From NCBI GenBank assembly GCA_902477075.1, contig CABSFU010000002.1:66381-130380 (forward strand): a stretch of DNA of 64,000 nucleotides. Reading direction: 5' to 3'. The DNA comes from UMGS1498 sp900552335. GTDB lineage: Bacteria > Bacillota_I > Bacilli_A > RF39 > UBA660. The notes under the pieces are model-generated. The model was not told where the DNA came from. It saw nothing but the letters and a program-made list of their open reading frames with translations, and ran no database searches. Position 1 is the first letter of the stretch; every line of letters begins with the position of its first letter. The translations under genes were made by a program, and so were the position numbers. Positions 15,953 to 25,838 of this stretch are shown here, one piece after another.

Positions 15953-17695
15953 ATGGGTAGATATTTTGACACAGTAAAAACCTTAATAAAAATAGCTAAT
16001 GATAAATTTATTGTGGTAATTCAAATGTTTGTTAGTTGTTGTTTATACAATTTATCTAGTTTATTACCACCAATAGCAACAGCAGGAATTATATCAGTTA
16101 TAACAGAAAATAATTTTAATGGAATTTGGTATTATGTACTATTATATATGATTTTTTATGTATTGTATTTCAGTATGTTGCATTGGAATTATCACACATA
16201 TACTGTTTTAGCAAACTATTATCATTTGGAAGTTCAAAAAAAGTTATTTGAACATGTTGCGAATAATGATTCAATATTTAACAAAATATCAAAAGGTAAA
16301 ATTGTTGATACAACAAGTGATGATGTTAGGTATTTAGTAGATGTTATGAATGCTGGTTCTGAAGCTTTAATGAGATTTATCGAGCTTATTGTAATTTTCT
16401 TGATTTTTAGTTCATATAACATAATTGTTGCTTTAATTGCTCTCGCTATTGATTTACTTTATCTTATTCTTATGAATAATAATTCAAAAAGAGTTTCTAA
16501 ATATTATGAAGGAACAAGAAAATATGAAGATAAAGTAATCGATACTTTAAATCAAATGCTAGTAAATTTGAAACAAGTAAAATCTTTAAATATGATGCCT
16601 AGTTTAAATAAAAGATTGGACAAAACAAGAGTTAAATGGACACAAGAATACAAAGGTAAAAGGAGTGCTCTTACAAGTAGATATTGTAAAATGCCTTATA
16701 TTGTATATATAGGTAAAATATTATTATATATATTCTTAGCATATTTAGTATGCAATGGTAAAATGACTATTGATAAATTAGTTCTTTTAATAAGTTATTT
16801 TGAGTTAACTATTACTTGTACTGATTCTATGCTTACTTACTTATTGAATTTAAGTAATTATGGAATAAGAGTAAAGAGAATTAAAAACATATTAGACTAT
16901 ACTTCTGATAGTAATATTGATTTTGGTGATATTACAAATGATTATATTAATGGTGTAGTTGCATTTGATAAAGTTAACTACGAAATAAAAAATAAAACAA
17001 TACTTAATAATGTTTCATTTAAAATATATCCAAATGAAATTACGACAATTGTAGGTCATAGTGGTTCAGGTAAAACAACAATAGTAAATTTATTATATAG
17101 ACTAGATAGAATAAAATCTGGAAGCATAACAATAGATGAAGAAAATATATATAATTATGATAAGAAAACTTATATGTCAAATGTTTCAGGTGTTTTTCAA
17201 AAACCATTTGTATTTGAAATGAGTATAAGAGATAATTTGTCTTTAGTTGATAGCAATCATAGAAATCAAATAGAAGCTTGTAAAAGAGTAGGAATACATG
17301 ATTTTATTGAAAGTTTACCTAAAGGATATAATACAATAATTAACGAAGAAGAAAGATTGTTATCTGAGGGGCAAAAACAGTTATTGGTTATTGCAAGAGC
17401 GATACTAACAAAATCAGAAATATTATTGTTTGATGAAGTAACTAGCAATATAGATCCAAATTCAACTACGAAAGTTGGAGAAATATTAAAAGATTTAAAG
17501 CAAGATCATACAATAATTATGATTACGCATAAACCAGAAATGATGCAAATTGCTGATAGAGTAATTGTTCTTGATAAAGGAAAAGTAGTATCAAAAGGTA
17601 CAAATGAAGAGGTATTTAATAAGAGTTCTTTGTATAGAGAGCTTAGAAACAGAACATTTGCTAGTATAAGCAATGTTGAAAACGAAATAATTTGA
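15953..17695 (+). CDS. ABC exporter (fused membrane and ATPase domains), copy 1
   Basis: 580 residues. The exporter-type membrane domain (about 1-310, six segments) is followed by an ATPase with Walker A GHSGSGKTT, a Q-loop in VFQKPF, a slightly divergent signature LSEGQKQLL (usual LSGGQ), Walker B ILLFDEVTSNID and the H-loop His in MITHK. It should function as a homodimer, or as a heterodimer with the related exporter at 21204. The two share RVGIHD and LPKGYNT in the same positions. The substrate is unknown. A terminator follows. Confidence 0.93.
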   Translation: MGRYFDTVKTLIKIANDKFIVVIQMFVSCCLYNLSSLLPPIATAGIISVITENNFNGIWYYVLLYMIFYVLYFSMLHWNYHTYTVLANYYHLEVQKKLFEHVANNDSIFNKISKGKIVDTTSDDVRYLVDVMNAGSEALMRFIELIVIFLIFSSYNIIVALIALAIDLLYLILMNNNSKRVSKYYEGTRKYEDKVIDTLNQMLVNLKQVKSLNMMPSLNKRLDKTRVKWTQEYKGKRSALTSRYCKMPYIVYIGKILLYIFLAYLVCNGKMTIDKLVLLISYFELTITCTDSMLTYLLNLSNYGIRVKRIKNILDYTSDSNIDFGDITNDYINGVVAFDKVNYEIKNKTILNNVSFKIYPNEITTIVGHSGSGKTTIVNLLYRLDRIKSGSITIDEENIYNYDKKTYMSNVSGVFQKPFVFEMSIRDNLSLVDSNHRNQIEACKRVGIHDFIESLPKGYNTIINEEERLLSEGQKQLLVIARAILTKSEILLFDEVTSNIDPNSTTKVGEILKDLKQDHTIIMITHKPEMMQIADRVIVLDKGKVVSKGTNEEVFNKSSLYRELRNRTFASISNVENEII

Positions 17696-17718
17696 ACACC
17701 TTAATGGTGTTTCTTTTT
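17695..17718 (+). terminator. Terminator after ABC exporter 1
   Basis: AACACC and GGTGTT around TTAAT, followed by a run of T residues. Confidence 0.8.
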
Positions 17719-17805
17719 TTGAAATTGAAGTAATTCAATATGATAAGTACAGTAAATATGGTATAATTTAATATGATGACATAAAAATAGGATGTGGTAG
17801 TCTTG

Positions 17806-18612
17806 ATGAAAATGATAGTTTTAGATTTAGATGGAACAATTTTAAATAAAGATAGAAAAGCATCTGAATCTACAAAGAAGTATCTAAAAAAATTAAAAAA
17901 AGAAGGATATATTGTTGTAATAGCAACAGGAAGAATTTATGCTTCTGCGTTAAAAGCAACAGATGGAGCAGATTTTGCAAATTATGTAATATCTGATACA
18001 GGTGCTTGTATATACGAACGATTAAGTTCAAAACCAATATTTGCTAATTTTATTGATAGTGAAACAGCTGAGGCAATGTTTAATTATTACAATGAAAATT
18101 GTCGTTATGTAGATATATGTGATAAAAATACTATTTTTAAATATTCTGATGAGCCAGAGTATAGTGAAGTCATTGAAACTACAAAAGATAAAAATTATAT
18201 TATCAATAATTGTTCTGAAATATCTCATATAACAATTTCAATGAAAACAAATGAAGATGTAATGAGAGTTTATAATGATTTGTGTAGTAAATTTACAAAT
18301 CTTGAAATAATAATTATGCAAGACTCATTTTCAGAAAGAAAATGGATAGAGATGATGGCAAAAGGAACATCAAAATATAATAGTATTAGTTATTTAGCAA
18401 ATTATTTAAATATAAAAAATGAAGAAATAATTGCCTTTGGTGATGGCTTAAATGATATAGAAATGCTTGAAAAGTGTGGATATGGAGTTGCTCTTAATAA
18501 TGCACTATCAGAAGTCAAAAGCAAAGCAGATGATGTTACAACATTAGATCATAACAATGATGGTGTTATTAATTATTTAAAGGAGCATTTGTATGATGAA
18601 AGAAAGATTTAA
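17806..18612 (+). CDS. HAD-superfamily (Cof-type) phosphatase
   Basis: About 268 residues. Motif I is VLDLDGTIL with both Asp residues, motif II lies in VVIATGR, and motif IV is AFGDGLNDIEMLE. The cap in the middle fits the Cof/YbjI class that dephosphorylates small sugar or nucleotide phosphates. The start is ATG 17806, with TTG 17803 possible, after AGGATGTGG. A TATAAT lies at 17762-17767. The downstream MFS gene begins inside this one, so the two are translationally coupled. Confidence 0.9.
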   Translation: MKMIVLDLDGTILNKDRKASESTKKYLKKLKKEGYIVVIATGRIYASALKATDGADFANYVISDTGACIYERLSSKPIFANFIDSETAEAMFNYYNENCRYVDICDKNTIFKYSDEPEYSEVIETTKDKNYIINNCSEISHITISMKTNEDVMRVYNDLCSKFTNLEIIIMQDSFSERKWIEMMAKGTSKYNSISYLANYLNIKNEEIIAFGDGLNDIEMLEKCGYGVALNNALSEVKSKADDVTTLDHNNDGVINYLKEHLYDERKI

Positions 18613-19822
18613 TAATTATAAGATACTTTTTTCACTAAGGATTTTAAAAAGTATTTTAAATAATTTTGTTGATGTATTTTTAGTATTATACTTTTTAACT
18701 GTATCAAATAGTAATATTTTACCACTTGGAATATACAAGTTAGTTGCTATGATAGCTGTATGGTTGGTTATTTTCCTAACGAGAAATTATTGTAAATCAA
18801 AAGGAAGAATAAGATTTATGCGTATAGGAATTATACTTTATTTTATATATTTTTTGTCAATTATTATCTTAAAAGAAAAAGTAGTTGAATATATATATTT
18901 GATTGGACTTTTATATGGATTAGAAGAAGGATTTTATTATTCTGTATATAATATGATTGAGTCTGATGGAGTAGAAAATAAAGATAGAGCAAAGTATATA
19001 GGCACTTATACATTAGTAAAAAATATAATTTCCATAATATTTCCATTAATATTTGGAGGAATAATTCAGAAATCTGGATTCATTAATGCTACGATATTTG
19101 CTTTGTTTATAGTAATTTTAGAGATAATACTTTCAAATATTTTTAAGGATAATAATATTCCAAAGAGTAATAAAACCAATTTTAAAGAATTCAAAAAAAT
19201 CACAAATAATCATGAAGAATTTAAAAGGATAATAGAAACTAAAGTATGTGCTGGATTAACATATTCAGAAGGTGCTTTATCTTATGTGATTACGATATAT
19301 ATCATTAAAGTTTTTTCAGAAAGTGTGAGTCTTGGTATATTTACTTCCATTTTTAGTATTATTTCTGCTTTAATTGGATTATTATTTGTTAAAGTAATAA
19401 AACCTAATTATTATAAGACTTTAATGATTTCAACATCTACAATTACAATAATACTATTATGTATAATGTTATTAAATTGTAATTTTGTAACGATTGTCTT
19501 ATATAATTTATTTCAGACAATTTCTAAGGGATTAACAGATTTAATTAATGAAAAAAATATTTCTAATTTTTCAAATATAAAAGCAATAAGACAAGAATTT
19601 AAAGTTGAATATTTTTTAAGTATAGAAACATCTTTATTTATTGGAAGAGTAATAAGCAATGTGTTATTTATATTTATGGCATTCACTAATTCAAATTTTA
19701 TAATGGCAATATTTGTAATGTTTGCTGTAATGAGAGCTATAAGCTCAATAAGGTTAGAAACATCAATGAGTAAATGCAAAGAAGTAAATATAGATTGTGT
19801 AGGTGTTATTTGTAATGAATAA
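18593..19822 (+). CDS. MFS-type transporter
   Basis: 409 residues with about 10-12 hydrophobic segments throughout and short charged loops. The overall pattern resembles MFS efflux or uptake proteins of the YxiO/ProP-like size class. No substrate motif is evident. It overlaps the HAD gene at its start (20 bp) and the next HAD gene at its end (8 bp), so it is part of a compact operon. Assignment rests on topology more than on motifs. Confidence 0.75.
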   Translation: MMKERFNNYKILFSLRILKSILNNFVDVFLVLYFLTVSNSNILPLGIYKLVAMIAVWLVIFLTRNYCKSKGRIRFMRIGIILYFIYFLSIIILKEKVVEYIYLIGLLYGLEEGFYYSVYNMIESDGVENKDRAKYIGTYTLVKNIISIIFPLIFGGIIQKSGFINATIFALFIVILEIILSNIFKDNNIPKSNKTNFKEFKKITNNHEEFKRIIETKVCAGLTYSEGALSYVITIYIIKVFSESVSLGIFTSIFSIISALIGLLFVKVIKPNYYKTLMISTSTITIILLCIMLLNCNFVTIVLYNLFQTISKGLTDLINEKNISNFSNIKAIRQEFKVEYFLSIETSLFIGRVISNVLFIFMAFTNSNFIMAIFVMFAVMRAISSIRLETSMSKCKEVNIDCVGVICNE

Positions 19823-20453
19823 AATAGTAATTTTTGATTGGGGTGGAGTTGTTGAAAGCCATGAAAATGACTTACAAGATTTAAAACAAGCAAAAATAAA
19901 AATGATAAGAAAACTAAATAATAGTTTAAGTAATGAAGAAATATTACAAAGATGGACAGATAAGACATCAACTGGCAAATCAATTGGTTCTACTAATAAA
20001 GATGAAGATATAAAAGATTGGGTTAATTTAGTTCAAAAAAATATGGATATAAATATCCCTTTTGAAGAATTTAAAAAAAGATATGAAGAAGAGTTAACAT
20101 CAGTTAAATATTATAAAGATGTTGTAGAGTATGCTCATTCATTAAAAAGTAGATGTAAAATAGCTATATTATCAAACCTTATGCCTTTTGATAAAAAGAG
20201 AATTAATGATCAATATAATTTAAACATGTTTGATTATGTTTATTTATCTTTTGAAGTTGAAATGAGAAAGCCTAATAGAGATATATATGAATATGTATTA
20301 AATGATCTTGGTGTAAAGCCAGAACAAATTTTGTTTATAGATGATGATTCGCAAAATATTTATATGGCAAAGCAATGTGGATGGAATACATGTCAAGCAT
20401 TTGGATATGAATTAGATAAAATTAAGGACGCTGTTGATACATTTTTAAAATAA
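19815..20453 (+). CDS. HAD-like hydrolase
   Basis: About 212 residues. Motif I is IFDWGGVVE, in which the second Asp is replaced by Gly as in several haloacid-dehalogenase-like enzymes. Motif II is AILSNL, the conserved Lys lies in MRKPNRDIYEYVL and motif IV is ILFIDDDSQNI. It is a subfamily IA phosphatase of the type acting on small phosphorylated metabolites. ATG 19815 is preferred, with AGGTG upstream. Confidence 0.85.
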   Translation: MNKIVIFDWGGVVESHENDLQDLKQAKIKMIRKLNNSLSNEEILQRWTDKTSTGKSIGSTNKDEDIKDWVNLVQKNMDINIPFEEFKKRYEEELTSVKYYKDVVEYAHSLKSRCKIAILSNLMPFDKKRINDQYNLNMFDYVYLSFEVEMRKPNRDIYEYVLNDLGVKPEQILFIDDDSQNIYMAKQCGWNTCQAFGYELDKIKDAVDTFLK

Positions 20454-20465
20454 ATGGTGATTATA

Positions 20466-21068
20466 ATGAGATATAAATATATGAAACAAGCAGTTAAGCT
20501 TTTGGAAAACGAATGGGATTTGGGAGAAAAGGAATCAGGAGCTTCAAGACACCTATGTGCATGGATTTATTTAATGGAAATATTAGAAGAAACAGAACGA
20601 TTCGTTTATTATAAAGAAAATGGTAAATTATTGGGTTTTGCAGGTTATTCAAAAGACAATTCAACGAAACATTTATTAAGAAAAAAGTTTTATTCATTCA
20701 TAAAAAAACAATTGTATAAAAGTAAAGAAATAAAAGATATAAAAGCATTACATGAGTATGAGGATAATTATTATTATGTGCCAGATGAATTAAAAAATTA
20801 TTTTGATGGGGAAGTATCAATGCTAATAATAGATAAGAGTCTTAGAGGGAAAGGCATTGGTAAAGAAATGTTATCTAAAATATTTGAATTAGCAAAAAAA
20901 GATAATATGAAGAATCTTCAAATATTAACTGATGAATCTTGTAGTTATTATATATATGAATCTTTAGGGTGTAAAAGAATTTATGAAACAGTAGTTGAAA
21001 ATAAAGAATATGGAACACTTGAAAATACAATTACAGAGAAAGCTTATATTTATGAGAAAATATTATAA
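20466..21068 (+). CDS. GNAT-family N-acetyltransferase
   Basis: About 200 residues. The acetyl-CoA loop is visible as IDKSLRGKGIGKEMLSKIFELA (R-G-x-G-I/V-G), followed by LQILTDESCSYYIYESLG, typical of the final GNAT helix and strand. The start is ATG 20466 after GGTGATT, 12 bp past the HAD stop. It is similar in type but not in sequence to the GNAT at 14313. The substrate is unknown, perhaps the same metabolite handled by the HAD enzymes. Confidence 0.87.
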   Translation: MRYKYMKQAVKLLENEWDLGEKESGASRHLCAWIYLMEILEETERFVYYKENGKLLGFAGYSKDNSTKHLLRKKFYSFIKKQLYKSKEIKDIKALHEYEDNYYYVPDELKNYFDGEVSMLIIDKSLRGKGIGKEMLSKIFELAKKDNMKNLQILTDESCSYYIYESLGCKRIYETVVENKEYGTLENTITEKAYIYEKIL

Positions 21069-21203
21069 GAAATGAGAGTGATATAAAAGAAAATTAGAAA
21101 AGTAATAAAAAGCGAACGATATATTAGAATGATATGATAAATAATACGCTTAGATTTTAATATGCAGTAATTTATGCTATAATTTTATTAGGATGTGGTA
21201 ACT

Positions 21204-22991
21204 TTGATTAAGGAAAATGTGAAAATAATTAGAGATTTTTTTAAATTAGTTAAAGGAAGTAAAAAATGGATATTTTTATTGTTTTTTGGTTCTATAATGG
21301 CTCATTTATCTAGCTTATTAGTACCAGTTTTTACATCAAATATTATATATGAAGTAACTAATGGTAATGCAAACGCAACATACATTAATATAGGATTATT
21401 GGCAATTACATATATTGCATATAATTTATTTTGGTATTTGAATTATGTATCTTACTCTCATAATTTTAAATATAGCTATAAAAATTTAAGAGAAAAGATA
21501 GTTGATAAAGTTTTTACTTATGATACAGATTTTTCAGACAAGTTATCAAAAGGTACAATCATAAACACAGTCAATACTGATACAGCTAATTTATCTGAAA
21601 TGATAGATAATGTTTGTGAAATAATGGTTGTATTTGTAAAAGTAATTATAATGATATTTATATTTTTGAAAACTAACATTTTTATTGGATTAATTGTTTT
21701 GTTATTGGAATGCTTATATTTAAAATCTTTTGATTATTGTAATATTATGAGTACAAAATATTTGAGAGGGCAACAAAAATATAGAGATAAATTAACTGAT
21801 AACTTATCTCAAATATTAAATGGCTTGGGAGAAATAAAGGTATTTAATATATATGACAAAATTAAAAATAATTTTTATATTATTGCTAATAAATGGTCAG
21901 AACAATATATGTTAAAAAGAAAATATGTTAATATTAGATCTAGTTTATTGCCATTTATCATTCATTTTGGGAAGATATTTTTGTATTTAATTCTAGTATT
22001 TTTTGTATTAAATGGGAAATATGAAGTAAATATATTAATTTTGTTAATTACTTACTTTGAAAATATTATGACCAATACAAAAGAATTAATGGGCTATTCA
22101 AGACAAATAAGAGAATGGTCTATATCGATTACAAGAATCAATAATATATTGGATTATTCAAGTAAACAACAAATAACATTTGGAATTAATGATAATGATT
22201 ATATAAATGGATTGGTAGAATTTAAAAATGTTAATTTTTCATATAAGTCAAAAAATAAAGGTAATATAGAAAATATTAGTTTTTTAGCAGAACCTAATAG
22301 GATTACTGCATTAGTTGGTCATAGTGGTTCTGGCAAAACTTCAATTACAAATTTAATACTTAGAAAGTATAAAATTGATAGCGGACAAATATTAATAGAC
22401 AATGAAAATATTTATGATTATTCAAAAGATGTGTATTCAACGAATGTAGTTGGTGTTAATCAATCCCCATTTATATTTAATATGAGTATAAGAAATAATT
22501 TGAGTTTAATAGATTCAAATATCGAACATCAAATTGAAGCATGTAAGAGAGTAGGAATACATGATTATATAATGAGCTTACCAAAAGGATATAATACTAT
22601 ATTAACTGAAAATGCTACTAATTTTTCTGGAGGTCAAAAACAATTATTAGCTATTGCGAGAACTTTATTATCAAAAGCAGAAATATTGATATTTGATGAA
22701 GTAACCAGTTCGTTGGATACTTTATTAGTTGAAAAAATAAAAGATATTTTTGAAAATTTAAAATTAGATCATACAATAATAATTGTTACACATAAAAAAG
22801 ATGTAATGAAGATAGCAGATAAAATAATAGTATTAAACAAAGGAAAAATTGTAGGTCAAGGTACTCACGAAGAATTGATGAAGAATAATGAATATTATAT
22901 TGATTTACAAACAAATAATTATTCGAGTTCTAATAAAAAACAAGATAGTAATATAATAGTCTCAGAGGAAAATAATAATGATAAAATATAG
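21204..22991 (+). CDS. ABC exporter (fused membrane and ATPase domains), copy 2
   Basis: About 595 residues. It is related to the exporter at 15953 throughout, with the same LSKGTIINTVNTDTANL-type elbow segment. The ATPase part has Walker A GHSGSGKTS, a canonical signature FSGGQKQLL, Walker B ILIFDEVTSSLD and the H-loop His in IVTHK. TTG 21204 is the likely start because AGGATGTGG precedes it with good spacing, the same arrangement as at the HAD gene at 17806. With exporter 1 it may form a heterodimer with one imperfect signature, as in TM287/288-type transporters; that is inference. Confidence 0.92.
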   Translation: MIKENVKIIRDFFKLVKGSKKWIFLLFFGSIMAHLSSLLVPVFTSNIIYEVTNGNANATYINIGLLAITYIAYNLFWYLNYVSYSHNFKYSYKNLREKIVDKVFTYDTDFSDKLSKGTIINTVNTDTANLSEMIDNVCEIMVVFVKVIIMIFIFLKTNIFIGLIVLLLECLYLKSFDYCNIMSTKYLRGQQKYRDKLTDNLSQILNGLGEIKVFNIYDKIKNNFYIIANKWSEQYMLKRKYVNIRSSLLPFIIHFGKIFLYLILVFFVLNGKYEVNILILLITYFENIMTNTKELMGYSRQIREWSISITRINNILDYSSKQQITFGINDNDYINGLVEFKNVNFSYKSKNKGNIENISFLAEPNRITALVGHSGSGKTSITNLILRKYKIDSGQILIDNENIYDYSKDVYSTNVVGVNQSPFIFNMSIRNNLSLIDSNIEHQIEACKRVGIHDYIMSLPKGYNTILTENATNFSGGQKQLLAIARTLLSKAEILIFDEVTSSLDTLLVEKIKDIFENLKLDHTIIIVTHKKDVMKIADKIIVLNKGKIVGQGTHEELMKNNEYYIDLQTNNYSSSNKKQDSNIIVSEENNNDKI

Positions 22992-23523
22992 GACAAATAA
23001 TATTGAAAAGTTTTTTAAATATTGTCAAAATGAATTTATGTATGGTTGGATTGATCAAGATGGAAAAAGACATGAAGGAGTAAATGATGGTAAAGTGTAT
23101 TATTTACAATCTCCAAAGGAATTAAAAAAAAGTAAATTAGGAATATGTTGGGATATGACAGAATTATATAGAGATTATTTTGCAAAGATGACTAATCTAA
23201 AATATGAAACATATTATTTATTATATGATGATGGCAAAGGATGTCCAAGTCATACAATTTTGGTTTATTATAAAGATGATAAAGTATATTGGTTTGAACC
23301 AATGTTTCATAATTATTATAGTGGAATTCATCAATATGAAACTATAAACATTCTATTAAATGACTTTAAAGATAAATGGATTAAATATGCTATATTGAAT
23401 AATTTAGTTCCCAAAAAATACAATCATTCAAGTATATCAATTTATAAGTATGATAAACCTAAATACCATATAAATGGTTTTGAAATGAGAAATCATATTG
23501 ATAATAGTTTGTTAATAGAATAA
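22978..23523 (+). CDS. Transglutaminase-like cysteine protein
   Basis: 181 residues with a plausible Cys-His-acid triad: Cys57 in GICWDMTELYRDYF, His92 in SHTILVYY and Glu107 in WFEPMF. The order and spacing match transglutaminase-like/papain-fold proteins. It overlaps the end of ABC exporter 2 by 14 bp, so it is co-translated. It may be a peptidase or amidotransferase acting on the exported product. Confidence 0.8.
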   Translation: MIKYRTNNIEKFFKYCQNEFMYGWIDQDGKRHEGVNDGKVYYLQSPKELKKSKLGICWDMTELYRDYFAKMTNLKYETYYLLYDDGKGCPSHTILVYYKDDKVYWFEPMFHNYYSGIHQYETINILLNDFKDKWIKYAILNNLVPKKYNHSSISIYKYDKPKYHINGFEMRNHIDNSLLIE

Positions 23524-23524
23524 C

Positions 23525-23565
23525 TGCAAAAATGCAAAGTATTTTATAAATATTGCAAAAATGCA
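23525..23565. promoter_or_regulatory. Two TGCAAAAATGCA boxes before the LysR promoter
   Basis: The 12-mer occurs at 23525-23536 and 23554-23565, 29 bp apart, ending 9 bp before the -35 box. Related palindromes lie at 24623 and 27646/27666. They are likely binding sites for the LysR-type protein encoded next. Confidence 0.6.
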
Positions 23566-23574
23566 GTTTTTGTA

Positions 23575-23603
23575 TTGACAATTTTATAACTTTGATATAT
23601 TAT
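23575..23603 (+). promoter_or_regulatory. Sigma-A-type promoter of the LysR gene
   Basis: TTGACA at 23575-23580, a 17-bp spacer and TATTAT at 23598-23603. It lies 29 bp before the GTATG-type start of the LysR gene. Confidence 0.8.
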
Positions 23604-23631
23604 ATTAAGCAACTTAAAGGGGGAAAGTATT

Positions 23632-24498
23632 ATGTTTCATACTCAATCCATGAATCTTGATTTAATTAGAACCTTTGTTATTGTAGCACAATCTAAAGAT
23701 TTTAATGATGCTGCTTCCAAATTAAGTATTGATGCTACCAATGTATCAAGACATATAAAATCCTTAGAAAATTTAATGGGAACCAAATTAATAAATAAGA
23801 ATTCTAAAAATTATATTGAATTAACTGAAGATGGTAAAACTTTGTTTGAGGGATATGAAAAAGCATATAATTTATTATTTATCACAGAGAAAACTTTCAA
23901 GCAGAATAAAGATTTAAATAGTGGTAAAATTGCTATAGGTATATCAAGCGATATAGAAATTGATATATTAAATGACAAAATTGAATCATTTAAAAAAAGT
24001 TATCCGGATAGTGCATTTAAAGTAATTAATTTAGCAACTAAAGATTTATTTGAAAAGTTATACCATTACAATATAGATTTTGTAATAGATGAAAAAATAG
24101 ATAATCCTATAAAATCTAGTGGTATAAAAATGATAGATTTATTTACAGAAAAATATTGTTTAGCATTTATAAAGGATAAGTTTAATATAACTAGTATAAA
24201 TGATTTAAATAATGTTCCATTAATCTTGCCAATAAGTGCAAAAAGAGAAAGAAAATTATTTGAAGAGTTATTGAATAAGAATGAAATAAAAAAGAAACTT
24301 TCTATTGAAACTGCAAACTATAAATCAGCTATTGATCATGCTAAAAGAGGAATAGGTGTTGCATTATTACCTATAAATTTAGCTAATGAAACAAATTTAA
24401 GTATTTTGGATTTACCTTTATCCAAAGATATTTCAATAGCATATATAGAAGAAAACCTATCTCCTTCAAGTAAAGAATTTTTAAAAGAATTTAAATAA
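23632..24498 (+). CDS. LysR-type transcriptional regulator
   Basis: 288 residues. The N-terminal winged helix (about 5-65) contains RTFVIVAQSKDFNDAASKL and SIDATNVSRHIKSLEN, the LysR helix-turn-helix, then LINKNSKNYIELTEDG. An effector-binding domain of two alpha/beta lobes follows (about 95-285). AAAGGGGGAAAG precedes ATG 23632. LysR proteins often bind their own promoter and neighbouring operons. Repeated TGCA-AA-TGCA boxes before this gene, before 24714 and before 27677 suggest a small regulon. Confidence 0.92.
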   Translation: MFHTQSMNLDLIRTFVIVAQSKDFNDAASKLSIDATNVSRHIKSLENLMGTKLINKNSKNYIELTEDGKTLFEGYEKAYNLLFITEKTFKQNKDLNSGKIAIGISSDIEIDILNDKIESFKKSYPDSAFKVINLATKDLFEKLYHYNIDFVIDEKIDNPIKSSGIKMIDLFTEKYCLAFIKDKFNITSINDLNNVPLILPISAKRERKLFEELLNKNEIKKKLSIETANYKSAIDHAKRGIGVALLPINLANETNLSILDLPLSKDISIAYIEENLSPSSKEFLKEFK

Positions 24499-24622
24499 AA
24501 CAAGTAACGTTGATTTAAAATAAGTATAATTATAATTTATAAAAAATTGAAAAGAGTTTTCAAATTAAATTTAAAATTATATACTCCATTTTCTATATTT
24601 AGTTAATGGAGTTATTTTTTTT

Positions 24623-24653
24623 TGCAAAATTGCATTTTCGATTGTAAAATTGA
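24623..24653. promoter_or_regulatory. TGCAAAATTGCA palindrome before the radical SAM gene
   Basis: A perfect inverted repeat at 24623-24634, with a degenerate second copy TGTAAAATTGA 20 bp downstream at 24643-24653. The same 20-bp spacing is seen at 27646/27666. Confidence 0.6.
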
Positions 24654-24713
24654 TTGTCTTCGTTTCCTATAAGTTGTGTTATTATAACAATCACAAAAAG
24701 AGGTGAACTAGGA

Positions 24714-25838
24714 ATGAATGTAATTGAAATGCACTCTAGCTGGTTAGCAATTAATTCTATAGTAGGTTGTCCTAATGGTTGTAAATATTGTTTGTTACAA
24801 GCAACAAATGATAATAAGTGTTTTCCAAAAGAAATTGTTACTCCTGAAGAATCGGTAAAGCAATTAATTGAATACAAATATTATGATAAAGATATTCCTG
24901 TTTGTTTGTTACCAAATACTGATGTTTTTGTTAATCCAAAAAATATTAAATATTTATTAGATTTATTAGTCGAATTAGAAAGACAAAATGTAACTAATGA
25001 TTTAGTAATTATTACAAAATGTAACATAACTGATAATGTCATAGAGAAAGTAAAAGAACTAAAACAAAAAGGTCAAAATGTTATTTTCTATATTAGTTAT
25101 TCTGGTTTAGGAAAAGATATAGAGCCAAGAATATCAGAAGAGATATTAAAAAATAATTTTAAAAAATTAAAAGAAAATGATATTGACGTAATACATTATT
25201 TTAGACCATTTCTTCCACAAAATTCAGATTCAAAAAGAATTGAAGAAATATTGGATTATGTTATTTCATATACAGACATTTCCGTTACTACAGGATTAGC
25301 TTTAATTGAAACTTTTATTGATAAAATAGAGTGCTGGAATGAAGTTAAAAAAAATAAAGAAGCTTGTTTAAAAGCAAATTGTGTATGGCCTGAATCAGCA
25401 TGGAATTATTTTAATAATAACTATTCACATAAGCAACAGATATTTCAAACAAACACATGTGGATTAAATACAAAATTAAAAAGACCATCAACTCAATATT
25501 ATGGAACAGAAGAATGTTTAAACTATAATCATTGTAGTAATGAGCAAAGGGAACGTTGTAAATTAGCACATCAAAAAATTAATGAAAATTTAATAAAAGC
25601 AAATTGTACTATATTATTAAAAAAATTAGGGTTTGATACGACTAATGTAGAATTTTTATTTGATAGATTTGGGAGTTTAGAATTAAAAAATATAGATTTA
25701 AAAATAAGTGATGCTTCCTATTTATCATATAAATTAGGAATTAAAGTTTACGTATCTACTAACAAAATTGTTTCAAACACATATAATTCAACTTTAAATG
25801 GAGCAAAACCATTAGTATTAAAAGTGGGTGATAAATAA
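24714..25838 (+). CDS. Radical SAM protein
   Basis: About 374 residues. The iron-sulfur cluster motif CPNGCKYC gives Cys19, Cys23 and Cys26 (CxxxCxxC), followed by the partial TIM barrel expected of radical SAM enzymes. A second group of Cys residues near the C-terminus (CGLNTK, EECLNYNHC, ERCKLAH) could hold another cluster, as in SPASM-like or photoproduct-lyase-like relatives. ATG 24714 is chosen from the AGGTGAACTAGG ribosome site. The stop overlaps the next start as TAATG. No short precursor peptide gene was found nearby, so a RiPP role is not supported. Confidence 0.9.
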   Translation: MNVIEMHSSWLAINSIVGCPNGCKYCLLQATNDNKCFPKEIVTPEESVKQLIEYKYYDKDIPVCLLPNTDVFVNPKNIKYLLDLLVELERQNVTNDLVIITKCNITDNVIEKVKELKQKGQNVIFYISYSGLGKDIEPRISEEILKNNFKKLKENDIDVIHYFRPFLPQNSDSKRIEEILDYVISYTDISVTTGLALIETFIDKIECWNEVKKNKEACLKANCVWPESAWNYFNNNYSHKQQIFQTNTCGLNTKLKRPSTQYYGTEECLNYNHCSNEQRERCKLAHQKINENLIKANCTILLKKLGFDTTNVEFLFDRFGSLELKNIDLKISDASYLSYKLGIKVYVSTNKIVSNTYNSTLNGAKPLVLKVGDK